The notes: generated by a model from the sequence alone, not told the origin. 64,000 nt of DNA from an uncultured Lachnospiraceae bacterium (GCA_910588825.1 CAJURF010000006.1:11902-75901); one strand, 5' to 3'. Positions 51,930-61,306 are shown, numbered from the stretch's first letter. Numbers and translations are program-made.

Positions 51930-52835
51930 TTATATCATTTGCCGATAAAGCTCTCTAATCTGCTCTTCTACAGCCAGTTCCTCGGAAAAAGCACTGGCGC
52001 TTCCGGCGGCAAGGCCCAGACAAAATCCATGTTGATAATCCTGCCTTTCCATCCATCCTGCCAGGAAGCCCGCTATCATTGAATCTCCTGCACCTACTGC
52101 GTTTACAAGGGTACCTTTTAATGCCTCATGGCTATGTACATTCCCCTGCTCGTCTGCTAGAACTGCACCCGCTGCTCCCATGGATACCAGAACATTTCTC
52201 GCGCCCCGCTCCTGCATCCGGACGGCATACTCAATCACATCTTCCCGGGTCTTTAGTGTAACTCCAAAAATTCCGCCAAGCTCATGATGATTGGGTTTTA
52301 TCAGAAAAGGCCTGTTTTTTAGCGACTGTTCCAGCAATTTCCCATCCGCATCAATTACCACGTCCACCTGCTTCCGGCGCACCTGTATCATAATATCCCT
52401 GTAGATTGTGTCTGGAATACACCCAGGTATACTCCCAGCCAGAACCAGAAAGTCACCTTTTTTCAGTGCTTCCATTTTCGCAAAAAGCTGATTTAGATCC
52501 TCCTTTCCAATCTGTGGTCCGTTCCCGTTAATCTCCATCCCATCCACGTCCTTTAATTTGATATTAATTCTGGAGTATCCCTGCTGTACTTTTATCAAAT
52601 CAGTATGAATCCCTGTTTTTTCCAGCCGTCGCTTAATCTCATCTCCGGTAAATCCAGCAATAAATCCCAGGGCAGTTGTCTCAATACCCAGATTTTTGAG
52701 CACAATGGATATATTGATTCCTTTTCCTCCCGGAAGCAGTTTCTCACTGCCTGTCCGGTTAGTCATCCCCATCTGCAGCTCTGGTACGGTTATGATGTAA
52801 TCAATAGCGGGATTCAGTGTTACTGTGTAGATCAT
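51930..52835 (-). CDS. fruK: 1-phosphofructokinase/tagatose-6-phosphate kinase (PfkB family)
   Basis: 301 residues from the ATG at 52835 (GAGGTG upstream). Starts MIYTVTLNPAIDYI as in FruK/LacC, with GGKGINISIVLKNLG (about 37-51) and the C-terminal GAGDSMIAGFLAGW holding the catalytic Asp. It phosphorylates a ketose phosphate, giving a bisphosphate for the class II aldolase. It is separately transcribed, with its own promoter region at 52836-52960, and precedes the polyol operon by 190 bases on the same strand. No PTS fructose genes accompany it. Confidence 0.85.
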   Translation of the reverse strand: MIYTVTLNPAIDYIITVPELQMGMTNRTGSEKLLPGGKGINISIVLKNLGIETTALGFIAGFTGDEIKRRLEKTGIHTDLIKVQQGYSRINIKLKDVDGMEINGNGPQIGKEDLNQLFAKMEALKKGDFLVLAGSIPGCIPDTIYRDIMIQVRRKQVDVVIDADGKLLEQSLKNRPFLIKPNHHELGGIFGVTLKTREDVIEYAVRMQERGARNVLVSMGAAGAVLADEQGNVHSHEALKGTLVNAVGAGDSMIAGFLAGWMERQDYQHGFCLGLAAGSASAFSEELAVEEQIRELYRQMI

Positions 52836-52875
52836 AGTCATCACCTCTTTATTTACTTTGCGCACTCTATTTGTA

Positions 52876-52941
52876 ATTGCGTTTTTAATGAATTCGCAAT
52901 ATATTTTATGGTAATTTATGATTTTCAAATTGTCAAGAGGT
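52876..52941 (-). promoter_or_regulatory. Promoter and inverted repeat upstream of fruK
   Basis: On the minus strand TTGACA lies at about 52933-52938, with a TACCAT -10 box 17 bp away. An inverted repeat ATTGCG (52876-52881) / CGCAAT (52895-52900) lies just downstream. It shares the ATTGCG half-site with the operon palindrome at 51812-51835, suggesting a common regulator. Confidence 0.5.
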
Positions 52942-53029
52942 TGTAAGAAAAACCGATGATTTCCAGATTTGATTAAAAGAGATAGATCATTGCCCGCAAA
53001 GTGGAATAAGGAAATATGTTTCACAAGGC

Positions 53030-53058
53030 TTGTATTTCCCCCAAAAACTGCTTATACT
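53030..53058 (+). promoter_or_regulatory. Promoter of lacL
   Basis: TTGTAT (53030-53035) and TATACT (53053-53058) are separated by 17 bp, 48 bases before the lacL start. Confidence 0.65.
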
Positions 53059-53106
53059 AAATCTGCAGTCATCACACTATTTCTTAATCTACAAAGGAGA
53101 CCCTCT

Positions 53107-54987
53107 ATGAAAGCAGAACTCAATTGGCTTGACAATCCGGAAGTGTTCCGGGTCAACCAGCTGCCAGCTCACAGCGACCATGAGTACTATGAAAGCGAGG
53201 ACGCCTGCCAGTCCAAAACCAGCAGGTGGAAACAGTTCCTGAACGGAACGTGGAAATTCTCATACTCAGAAAATGCGGCCAGCCGTCCGAAAGATTTTTA
53301 CCAAAAAGATTTTGACAGCAGCCATTTTGATGAAATCCAGGTTCCTGGCCATATTGAGCTGGCCGGCTATGATCAGATACATTACATCAATACCATGTAT
53401 CCATGGGAAGGCCATACATTCCGCAGACCCCTGGGAAGCGGCATGAAGGGCGTCAGCGAAGAGGAATTCAGCGGCGCCCCTTACAATCCCGTGGGTTCTT
53501 ACCTGTGCAGGTTTGACCTGAACGAAGAATTAAAGGGCAGACAGGTGAGCATTTTCTTCGAAGGGGTGGAACAGGCTATGTATGTATGGCTCAACGGAGC
53601 CTTTATCGGATATGCAGAGGACAGTTTCACTCCCTCGGAATTTGACATCACAGAACACCTCTGTGAAAAAGGAAATCTCCTGGCTGTTGAGGTGCACAAG
53701 AGAAGCACCGCCGCCTATCTGGAAGACCAGGACTTTTTCCGGTTCTTCGGAATTTTCCGGAATGTAACTCTGTGTGCCAGGCCAAACACACATATAGAAG
53801 ATTTATGGGTCAGGCCAGACTACTCTGTGGAGGATTCCACCGGAGTGTTAAATCTAGATATCCGTCTTTCCGGCATTCTGGAGCACAGGAATGTCCAGGT
53901 TCTTGTAAAGGACAAGGAATCTGTCTGCATCTGCCAGAACCTGAAGGCTGGCAGACAGCTGCATCTTTCCTGCCCTGTTGCAGAAAAGGTAAAACCCTGG
54001 GACCACCAAAACCCTTACTTATACCAGCTGGAACTGCGCATCTTTGATGAAAATCACTCTCTGGTAGAGCTGGTTCCCTGTAAATTCGGATTCCGCAAAA
54101 TAGAAATCCAAAATAAAATCATCCTGTTAAACGGGAAACGCCTCATCATCAACGGAGTGAACCGCCATGAGTGGAGCGCCCAAAGGGGAAGAAACATTTT
54201 ATTGGAAGAAATGCGCTGGGATATGGAATGCCTAAAGCGCAATCACATCAACGCTGTCCGCACCTGCCATTACCCCAATCAGATTCCCTGGTATGATCTG
54301 TGCGACGAAAACGGAATCTATATGATGGCAGAGACGAATCTGGAATCCCATGGTTCCTGGCAGAAAATGCAGAACGTGGAGCCCTCCTGGAATGTCCCCG
54401 GCAGTATGAACGAGTGGGAAGCCGCAGTAATTGACCGGGCAAAAACCCATTTCGAAGTATTTAAGAACCACACGTCCATTCTCTTCTGGTCTCTGGGCAA
54501 CGAGTCCTATGCAGGCAATGTCCTCCAGAAAATGAATGCTTATTACAAGGAGCAGGACCCGGGCCGTCTGGTCCACTACGAAGGAGTATTCCACAACAGA
54601 GACTATGAAGATGTAATCTCTGATGTGGAAAGCCAGATGTACGCCCCTCCCCAGCGGGTGGAAGAATATCTGCTAAACTCCCCCAAGAAACCTTTCATTC
54701 TCTGTGAATACATGCACAGCATGGGGAATTCCGCCGGGGGCCTGGGCACTTATATGCAGCTTCTGGACAAATATGAAATGTATCAGGGGGGATTCATCTG
54801 GGATTATATCGACCAGGCGCTTTTTGTAACGGATGAAATAACCGGGAAACAGGTGCTGCGGTATGGAGGGGACTTTGACGACAGACCCTCTGATTATGAA
54901 TTTTCCGGCAATGGAATCGTATTCGCTGACCGCAGGGAAAAACCGGCAATGCAGGAGGTAAACTATTATTATGGATTATACAGCTGA
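53107..54987 (+). CDS. lacL: Beta-galactosidase large subunit (LacL type, GH2)
   Basis: 626 residues from the ATG at 53107 (ACAAAGGAGA). It has the GH2 sugar-binding, immunoglobulin-like and TIM-barrel domains of LacZ: acid/base Glu466 in LFWSLGNES and nucleophile Glu534 in ILCEYMHSMGN. It stops where the LacZ small-chain domain would begin, and the next gene encodes that domain. The two genes overlap by 17 bases, exactly as in the LacL-LacM heterodimer of lactobacilli, so this is a natural two-subunit enzyme and not a frameshift. It hydrolyses lactose-type beta-galactosides. Confidence 0.9.
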   Translation: MKAELNWLDNPEVFRVNQLPAHSDHEYYESEDACQSKTSRWKQFLNGTWKFSYSENAASRPKDFYQKDFDSSHFDEIQVPGHIELAGYDQIHYINTMYPWEGHTFRRPLGSGMKGVSEEEFSGAPYNPVGSYLCRFDLNEELKGRQVSIFFEGVEQAMYVWLNGAFIGYAEDSFTPSEFDITEHLCEKGNLLAVEVHKRSTAAYLEDQDFFRFFGIFRNVTLCARPNTHIEDLWVRPDYSVEDSTGVLNLDIRLSGILEHRNVQVLVKDKESVCICQNLKAGRQLHLSCPVAEKVKPWDHQNPYLYQLELRIFDENHSLVELVPCKFGFRKIEIQNKIILLNGKRLIINGVNRHEWSAQRGRNILLEEMRWDMECLKRNHINAVRTCHYPNQIPWYDLCDENGIYMMAETNLESHGSWQKMQNVEPSWNVPGSMNEWEAAVIDRAKTHFEVFKNHTSILFWSLGNESYAGNVLQKMNAYYKEQDPGRLVHYEGVFHNRDYEDVISDVESQMYAPPQRVEEYLLNSPKKPFILCEYMHSMGNSAGGLGTYMQLLDKYEMYQGGFIWDYIDQALFVTDEITGKQVLRYGGDFDDRPSDYEFSGNGIVFADRREKPAMQEVNYYYGLYS

Positions 54988-55936
54988 CCATATTTCAAAA
55001 CTCCGGGTGATCTACGGCGACGTGACGCTGGGTCTTTCCGGACCAGATTTCCACTATATCTTTTCCTATCAGACAGGCGGCCCAGAATCTCTGTGTATCA
55101 AGGGCCAGGAATGGCTCTACCGCACTCCCCGTCCCACGTTCTGGCGGGCCTTGACAGATAATGACCGGGGAAGCGGATTTCATCTGAAATCGGGCATGTG
55201 GCTCAGCGCAGATTTATTCATACAGTGTGTGGAAATCCGGGTATCTGTGGACGGACATCGCATCCCTCTGCCCATAGCTCCGGAAAATAACCGGTACAAA
55301 AGCGAAGAATACGCCGGCCAGGTGAGCATTTCCTTCCTATATCGTACAATCACGGTGCCAGCTGCATCAGTGGAAGTCACCTACACAGTAGAAAGCTCTG
55401 GGAAAATCCTTGTGACAGCCCAGTACCAGGGACAACCAGATCTCCCCCAGCTTCCCGTATTCGGTATGCGTTTCCTCATCCCCACCCTGGCCTCAGGCTA
55501 CTGCTATGAGGGCTTAAGCGGCGAGACATATCCGGACCGGAAAGCAGGCGGAAAAAAGGGCATCTACCATGTGGAAGGCCTTCCTGTGACTCCCTATCTG
55601 GTGCCCCAGGACTGCGGGATGCATATGGACACCCGCTGGGTGGAGATTACAAGAACCTCTGTCCTGGACCGTTCTCAGAAAATCCGGGAACCCTTCAGCC
55701 TGAAAATAACAGCCGACAGAGCGGACTTTGCCTTCAGCTGTCTGCCCTATACTGCGGAAGAACTGGAAAATGCCTTTCATATAGAAGAACTTCCCCCCGC
55801 CAGAAGGACGGTTCTCTGCATCTATGGTGCTGTGAGAGGTGTGGGCGGCATCGACAGCTGGGGAAGTGATGTAGAAGAAGCTTATCATATCAGCGGTGAA
55901 AAAGATATTTGTTTTTCTTTCCAGATTGCGTTTTGA
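54971..55936 (+). CDS. lacM: Beta-galactosidase small subunit (LacM type)
   Basis: 321 residues corresponding to the LacZ beta-galactosidase small-chain (domain 5) region: FHYIFSYQTGGPESLCIKG, PRPTFWRALTDNDRGSG, PVFGMRFLIP and a C-terminal LCIYGAVRGVGGIDSWG. It is needed to complete the active site with LacL. It starts inside the last codons of lacL (17-base overlap), so expression is translationally coupled. Its stop codon overlaps the -35 box of the next promoter. Confidence 0.9.
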   Translation: MDYTADHISKLRVIYGDVTLGLSGPDFHYIFSYQTGGPESLCIKGQEWLYRTPRPTFWRALTDNDRGSGFHLKSGMWLSADLFIQCVEIRVSVDGHRIPLPIAPENNRYKSEEYAGQVSISFLYRTITVPAASVEVTYTVESSGKILVTAQYQGQPDLPQLPVFGMRFLIPTLASGYCYEGLSGETYPDRKAGGKKGIYHVEGLPVTPYLVPQDCGMHMDTRWVEITRTSVLDRSQKIREPFSLKITADRADFAFSCLPYTAEELENAFHIEELPPARRTVLCIYGAVRGVGGIDSWGSDVEEAYHISGEKDICFSFQIAF

Positions 55937-55960
55937 CATCCTCCAAAAATATGGTAAAAT
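55933..55960 (+). promoter_or_regulatory. Promoter of the BMP transporter operon
   Basis: TTGACA (55933-55938) overlaps the lacM stop codon and TAAAAT lies at 55955-55960, 16 bp apart. It could give the transporter expression independent of lacLM. Confidence 0.55.
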
Positions 55961-56002
55961 AATACAGCAGCATTGAAATTACTACGAGGAGGAAATGTTT
56001 TC

Positions 56003-57193
56003 ATGAGGAAAAAAATGTTAGGTTTGCTGCTGAGCACAGTCCTGGCGGCCTCAGCCTTATCCGGCTGCGGCAGTTCTGAAAATACTGACAGTAGTACACA
56101 GACAGCGGACGAATCTGCTTCTTCTGAAAAAGGCAGCGGCATCGCTAAGGAAGATTTAAAAGTAGGTTTCATACATGTAGGAGCTCCCAGTGATATGGGG
56201 TATACCTATAACCATGACCAGGGCACCAAGCAGATGCAGGAAAACCTGGGACTGTCAGACGACCAGATTATAAACAAATTCGACATACCGGAGGATGCAG
56301 AATGTGACACTGCCCTGCGGGAACTGATGGATGCTGGGTGCAACATCGTATTTGCCACAAGCTTCGGTTTTGAAGATTACATGGTGGAGGTGGCTAAAGA
56401 ATATCCGGATGTACAGTTCTGCCACTGTACCGGTTACCAGGCGGCAGAGACTGGCCTTGCTAATCTGCACAATTATTTCCCCACCGTGTGCCAGGCCCGC
56501 TATCTCACCGGAATCGCCGCCGGCCTGAAGACCGAGACCAATAAGCTGGGATTTGTGGCCGCGTTTCCCTATGCGGAAGTAATCAGCGGATTTACCAGTT
56601 TCTACTTAGGCGCAAAGAGCGTCAACCCAGATGTGACCATGGAGATCCAGTATACCAATTCCTGGAATGACCCGAAAAAAGAGGCTGAAGTGACCCAGGC
56701 CCTCATTGACAACGGATGTGATGTGGTTTCCCAGCATTCCGATTCCACCGCTCCCGCCACCACGGCGGAAAAGAACGGTGTATGGCAGGCAGGCTACAAC
56801 ACAGACACTATGCCTGCAGCGCCGAAAGCCTCCCTGGTTTCCGCATGTGTGGACTGGAGTATTTACCTGACGGAAGCTGTACAGGCTGTTATAGACGGGA
56901 CAGACATCCCTGTTGACTGGTGTACAGGACTGTCCAAAGACGGCAGATCAGATTCGATCTACCTATCGCCGCTGAATACAGATATTGCGGCTGAGGGCAC
57001 TCAGAAAGCCATCGACGAAGCCACGGAAAAGATGCGCTCTGGCGAGCTGCATGTATTTGAAGGACCGCTGAAAGGAGTCAGCCCGGAGGGGGAAACATAT
57101 GAAGCCAAAGAGGGGGAACATTTCCCCGAGCAGGAAGACCGATCAGCTCCCAGCTGGTGTTACATCGTAGAAGGATGTACGGTAATAGAATAG
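56003..57193 (+). CDS. BMP-family ABC transporter substrate-binding lipoprotein
   Basis: 396 residues from the ATG at 56003 (GAGGAGGAAATG upstream). The lipobox ALSGC gives Cys22, followed by a Ser/Thr/Glu linker. The basic membrane protein (PnrA-like) fold reads KVGFIHVGAPSDMGYTYNHDQGTKQM and IVFATSFGFEDYMVEVAKEYP. BMP proteins bind nucleosides in characterised systems. Here it precedes the matching ATPase and two permeases; a weak terminator-like hairpin at 57201-57243 separates them. Confidence 0.87.
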   Translation: MRKKMLGLLLSTVLAASALSGCGSSENTDSSTQTADESASSEKGSGIAKEDLKVGFIHVGAPSDMGYTYNHDQGTKQMQENLGLSDDQIINKFDIPEDAECDTALRELMDAGCNIVFATSFGFEDYMVEVAKEYPDVQFCHCTGYQAAETGLANLHNYFPTVCQARYLTGIAAGLKTETNKLGFVAAFPYAEVISGFTSFYLGAKSVNPDVTMEIQYTNSWNDPKKEAEVTQALIDNGCDVVSQHSDSTAPATTAEKNGVWQAGYNTDTMPAAPKASLVSACVDWSIYLTEAVQAVIDGTDIPVDWCTGLSKDGRSDSIYLSPLNTDIAAEGTQKAIDEATEKMRSGELHVFEGPLKGVSPEGETYEAKEGEHFPEQEDRSAPSWCYIVEGCTVIE

Positions 57194-57200
57194 ACAAATC

Positions 57201-57243
57201 AAGGGGCAGGACTGCATATACCAAAGCGGCCCTGCCCTTTTAA
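57201..57243 (+). terminator. Weak terminator/attenuator between binding protein and ATPase
   Basis: AAGGGGCAGG (57201-57210) pairs with CCTGCCCTTT (57231-57240), 10 bp including one wobble, with only four Ts following. It would lower expression of ATPase and permeases relative to the binding protein. Confidence 0.6.
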
Positions 57244-57255
57244 GGAGAAAACGTT

Positions 57256-58818
57256 ATGAATCACACCGGAAAAAATGCGGTACGAATGACTAACATTACA
57301 AAAACCTTCGGAACATCCACAGCAGACCACAAGGTGGACCTGGAACTGCGCAGAGGGGAGATTCTGGCTCTTTTAGGCGAAAACGGAAGCGGAAAAACAA
57401 CCTTGATGAATATACTGGCGGGCATCTACTTTCCTGACAGCGGAACCATTGAAGTCCATGGCCAAAAAGTGCAGATACGCTCACCCAGGGATGCGTTTCA
57501 GCTGGGAATCGGCATGATCCATCAGCATTTCAAGCTGGTGGATGTGTTTACCGCTGGGGAGAACATTGTGCTGGGACTGCCTGGCACAATGTACGTGGAC
57601 AGGAGAAAACTCAACCAAAAAGTACAAGAAATCGCCTGGCGTTATGGATTTGACCTGGACCCCCAGAAAAAAGTATACAATATGTCTGTGTCGGAAAAGC
57701 AGACAGTGGAAATTTTAAAAGCTCTGTACCGTGGCGCAGAGATTCTGATTCTGGACGAACCCACAGCAGTGCTCACCCCCCAAGAGACACAAAAACTTTT
57801 TAATGTTCTTCGAAATATGAAAGAAGATGGCAAATCCATCATCATAATCACCCACAAGCTCCACGAGGTGCTTGCCATCTCCGACCGGGCGGCTATCCTG
57901 AGAAAAGGGGAAAATGCCGGGACTGTAGACACCGCTTCCACCACCCTGGAGGAATTGACCGAAAAAATGGTGGGGCAGTCAGTCAGTCTGGACATTGAAC
58001 ATCCCCAGGCAGTACGCGGCAAAGAAATGCTCCGGGTGTCAGAACTGACCTGTCCTGGTCCAGACCGGGGAAAAGCTCTGGACCAGGTGAGCTTTTCCGC
58101 CTATGCAGGAGAAATCCTGGGTATCGCCGGAATCTCCGGAAGCGGACAAAAAGAGCTGTGTGAGGCTATCGCCGGCCTGTACCCGGTATCTGGCGGCAAG
58201 ATCTTATACAACTGTGGGACAGCACAGGGGCAGGAGATGGAAAATATAACCGGCTGGCCAAGCGGTAAAATCTACCAGCAGGGAATTTCCATGGCTTTCA
58301 TACCCGAAGACCGGCTGGGCATGGGACTGGCTCCTTCCATGGACATGGTTGACAATGTGATGCTTCGCAGTTACCGGAACAATCCCGGCCTGTTTCTGAA
58401 CCGGAAAAAGCCCAGGGAAATATCCAGGCGGCTGATTCAGGAACTGGATATCCAGACTCCAGGCATATCTACACCTGTCCGCCGCTTATCCGGGGGCAAT
58501 GTTCAGAAAATCCTCCTGGGACGGGAGATTTCTAATGATCCTTCCGTTCTCATCGCCGCCTATCCGGTGCGGGGGCTGGACATTCAGACTTCCCATAAAA
58601 TATATCATATGCTGGGGGAACAGAAGAAAAAAGGCACAGCAGTAATCTTCCTGGGGGAAGACCTGGATGTATTGATGGAACTATCCGACAAACTCCTGGT
58701 TCTCTGCGCTGGAAAAGCCAGCAAAGTAATGGACCCCAAAAAGACCACCAAAGAAGAAATCGGCATGATGATGCTCCAGTCTGGATGGACGCCGGACCAC
58801 GAGGAGGTGAAACCATGA
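57256..58818 (+). CDS. BMP-type ABC transporter ATP-binding protein (nucleoside family)
   Basis: 520 residues, two ATPase domains. The first has GENGSGKTT (about 36-44), LILDEPTAVLT and VHKLHEVL-type switch; the second has GISGSGQKELCEAIAG and a signature RLSGGNVQKILLGREI with FIPEDRLGMG. The second Walker A is altered (GISGSGQKE), as usual in this family. AAGGAGAAAACGTT precedes the ATG. Works with the permeases at 58815-60898. Confidence 0.9.
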   Translation: MNHTGKNAVRMTNITKTFGTSTADHKVDLELRRGEILALLGENGSGKTTLMNILAGIYFPDSGTIEVHGQKVQIRSPRDAFQLGIGMIHQHFKLVDVFTAGENIVLGLPGTMYVDRRKLNQKVQEIAWRYGFDLDPQKKVYNMSVSEKQTVEILKALYRGAEILILDEPTAVLTPQETQKLFNVLRNMKEDGKSIIIITHKLHEVLAISDRAAILRKGENAGTVDTASTTLEELTEKMVGQSVSLDIEHPQAVRGKEMLRVSELTCPGPDRGKALDQVSFSAYAGEILGIAGISGSGQKELCEAIAGLYPVSGGKILYNCGTAQGQEMENITGWPSGKIYQQGISMAFIPEDRLGMGLAPSMDMVDNVMLRSYRNNPGLFLNRKKPREISRRLIQELDIQTPGISTPVRRLSGGNVQKILLGREISNDPSVLIAAYPVRGLDIQTSHKIYHMLGEQKKKGTAVIFLGEDLDVLMELSDKLLVLCAGKASKVMDPKKTTKEEIGMMMLQSGWTPDHEEVKP

Positions 58819-59912
58819 ACCATCAGCAAAAACCAAAAGCCGGGTCTTTCCTTCACATTGTAAAAAGGGATACCCTGTCCGTCAAAAGGCAGTGGCTCAT
58901 CCGCGGTATTGCCCTGGCAGGGGCACTGCTGTCCGGTGCTCTGCTGATTCTGGCCCTGGGACATAATCCCCTGGCCGTGTACGGGGATATGCTGGCAGGA
59001 GCGCTGGGAACCCCCACTGTCCGGCGGGAAACGGTGAAAATCGCGGTTCCCCTTCTGATTACCGCCATGGGCGCTGCACTGGCCTTTAAAATGCGGTTCT
59101 GGAATATTGGCGCTGAGGGGCAGTTTCTCATGGGCGCCGTCTCTGCCGGATATTTTGCCTTTTTCCTGTATGACCGTATGCCCAGGCCTGTACTGATTCC
59201 GGTCATGCTTGCAGCCGGTATGGCGGGGGGCGGAATCTACGGGATGATTCCGGCTTTCTTCAAAGCAAAATTAGGAACCAACGAGACACTGTTCACTCTG
59301 ATGCTCAACTACATGGCCCTGGCCCTTGTACAATATCTGCAGAACGGCCCTTGGAAAGCGCCCCAGAGCCAATTTCCCAAGATGCCCATGCTGGATGACC
59401 GGGCACGGCTGTCCAAGATTCTGGGCGTTCACTGGGGATGGATAATGGCGCTGGTTCTGGTAGTCCTGTTTTATGTTTACCTCACCAGGACAAAACAGGG
59501 TTACGAAATCGCTGTGACAGGAGACAGCATCCACACAGCCCGCTATGCCGGAATCCCTGTCAATCTTGTAATCATACGTACCATGTTCTTATCTGGGGCA
59601 CTGGCCGGACTGGCTGCTGTATTCCAGGTGGCCGGGTCGGATTATACCATCACAGAAGGAACTGCCGGGGGCGTGGGATTTACCGCCATTACCGCCGCCT
59701 GGATGGCCAAGCTGAACCCGTTCGGAATGCTGGCCGCTTCCCTGTTTATTGCAATTTTAGAACGGGGTTCCAACAAAATCCAGACCACTTTTAAAATCCC
59801 CTCTTCGGCTTCTGAAGTGCTCACCGGAATGATTCTGTTCTTTATGCTTGGATGCGAATTTTTTATGAATTATAGGCTGGTAAACAGCAGACGAAGGAGG
59901 GAAAAACCATGA
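58815..59912 (+). CDS. BMP-type ABC transporter permease 1
   Basis: 365 residues from the ATG at 58815, overlapping the ATPase stop by four bases (ATGA) with GAGGAGGTGAAACC upstream. A cytoplasmic N terminus leads to about 8-10 membrane helices, with AAGMAGGGIYGMIPA and ALAGLAAVFQVAG typical of the RbsC-like nucleoside permeases. First of two different permeases. Confidence 0.88.
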   Translation: MNHQQKPKAGSFLHIVKRDTLSVKRQWLIRGIALAGALLSGALLILALGHNPLAVYGDMLAGALGTPTVRRETVKIAVPLLITAMGAALAFKMRFWNIGAEGQFLMGAVSAGYFAFFLYDRMPRPVLIPVMLAAGMAGGGIYGMIPAFFKAKLGTNETLFTLMLNYMALALVQYLQNGPWKAPQSQFPKMPMLDDRARLSKILGVHWGWIMALVLVVLFYVYLTRTKQGYEIAVTGDSIHTARYAGIPVNLVIIRTMFLSGALAGLAAVFQVAGSDYTITEGTAGGVGFTAITAAWMAKLNPFGMLAASLFIAILERGSNKIQTTFKIPSSASEVLTGMILFFMLGCEFFMNYRLVNSRRRREKP

Positions 59913-60898
59913 ACACATTACTGAATCTGGCAACAGCAGCGGTACTGGCCGGGACACCGCTTCTCTTCGGAACCCTGGGTGAGATTTTGACAGAAAAATC
60001 GGGAAATATCAACCTTGGGGTAGAGGGAATGATGTTCATGGGTGCCATTGCCGGGCTGTCAGTCCCCTATTTTTACGAACAGATGGCACTAATGGCAGGC
60101 GCCTCCCCTTCCGGAACAGCCGGGGCGCTGATGGCATTGGCCGCTTCCTTCGCAGCGGGAGCCCTGGGGGCGTTGATCTACGGATTTCTCACCATCACAT
60201 TACACGCCGACCAGAATGTAACCGGACTGACCCTGACAATTTTCGGCACAGGATTGGGGAATTTCTTCGGAGAATATCTGGGAAACCAGGCCGAAGGCTA
60301 CGCAGCCTTGGGCGAGGAATTGAAATCAGCTTTTCACAACCTGTCCATCCCGGGTCTGTCACAGATTCCCGTGCTGGGAAAACTGCTTTTTCAGTACAAC
60401 TGGATGGTGTACTTTGCCATTGTTCTGGCCCTGGCAATGAACCATTTTCTCAGGAAAACCCGCCTGGGGCTGAATCTGCGCGCCGTAGGTGAAGATCCGG
60501 CTGCAGCTGACGCGGCGGGAATCGACACTACCCGTTATCAATACACAGCTGTTATAATCGGCGGGGGCATCTGCGGCATAGGAGGCATGTACATGAGTAT
60601 GGTGACCACCTCCGGCGTATGGGTGCACAACTGTGTCAGCGGGTATGGCTGGCTTTCTGTAGCTCTGGTCATTTTCTCTGTCTGGAGTCCGGCCAGGTCT
60701 TTGATGGCGGCCGTAATATTTGGCGGGCTGACAGTACTGCGCCTCTACCTTCCTATACCTGGAATGCCGATCCAGATATATGAAATGCTCCCCTACACAG
60801 TGACCATACTGGTGCTGATTGCAGCCAGCATCCGCCAGAGACAGGAAAATATGCAGCCGAAAAGCTGCGGGGTGAATTATTTCCGGGAGGAACGGTAA
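59909..60898 (+). CDS. BMP-type ABC transporter permease 2
   Basis: 329 residues, overlapping the previous stop by four bases. Family features: GEILTEKSGNINLGVEGMM near the N terminus and GAEDPAAADAAGID-like RAVGEDPAAADAAGIDTTRYQ in the middle. Forms a heterodimeric channel with permease 1. Confidence 0.88.
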   Translation: MNTLLNLATAAVLAGTPLLFGTLGEILTEKSGNINLGVEGMMFMGAIAGLSVPYFYEQMALMAGASPSGTAGALMALAASFAAGALGALIYGFLTITLHADQNVTGLTLTIFGTGLGNFFGEYLGNQAEGYAALGEELKSAFHNLSIPGLSQIPVLGKLLFQYNWMVYFAIVLALAMNHFLRKTRLGLNLRAVGEDPAAADAAGIDTTRYQYTAVIIGGGICGIGGMYMSMVTTSGVWVHNCVSGYGWLSVALVIFSVWSPARSLMAAVIFGGLTVLRLYLPIPGMPIQIYEMLPYTVTILVLIAASIRQRQENMQPKSCGVNYFREER

Positions 60899-60986
60899 GA
60901 CAGCACTTTAGGGTAAGCAAAGCGGACCTTAAAGCCATTTGGTGGTTCTGTCATGCCTTCCTTGATCCGCTTCCAGGCTGTCTTAA

Positions 60987-61015
60987 TTGACGCTTATATT
61001 TTTTTAGTGTATACT
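60987..61015 (+). promoter_or_regulatory. Promoter of the RelB/YafQ-type module
   Basis: TTGACG (60987-60992) and TATACT (61010-61015), 17 bp apart, 65 bases before the antitoxin gene. Confidence 0.7.
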
Positions 61016-61079
61016 AATATCAGCAAATGAATACAGAATATGCAGCCGCATACAATAACAAAGAAAGGAAGTATTCACT

Positions 61080-61304
61080 ATGAGTTATAAGGAACTCGCC
61101 AAAAATCTCATAGACCAGATACCCGACAGCAAAATGTATTATATCGTTGCCTATCTGCAGGGGGCAGCAGTCCCAGATGAAATACCCAACGCAGAAACAA
61201 TGGAGGCGATAACGGAAGTCGAGGAAATGATTAAGGCTGGCAGGGGGCAGCATTTCCACGGCACTGCTGAGGAATTTACTGATATGCTTCTGTCGGAGGC
61301 CTAA
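61080..61304 (+). CDS. RelB/DinJ-type antitoxin
   Basis: 74 residues beginning MSYKELAKNLIDQIPDSKM and ending in an acidic helix (GTAEEFTDMLLSEA). Size, acidity and position two bases before a YafQ-like toxin gene identify it as an antitoxin. I see no clear RHH DNA-binding sequence, so autoregulation is uncertain. Start follows AAGGAAGTATTCACT. Confidence 0.7.
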   Translation: MSYKELAKNLIDQIPDSKMYYIVAYLQGAAVPDEIPNAETMEAITEVEEMIKAGRGQHFHGTAEEFTDMLLSEA

Positions 61305-61306
61305 TC

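Noticed and set aside
53107..55936. Frameshifted lacZ
   Set aside because: The break coincides with the LacL/LacM domain boundary, the second gene has its own start and the 17-base overlap is that of functional lacLM genes.
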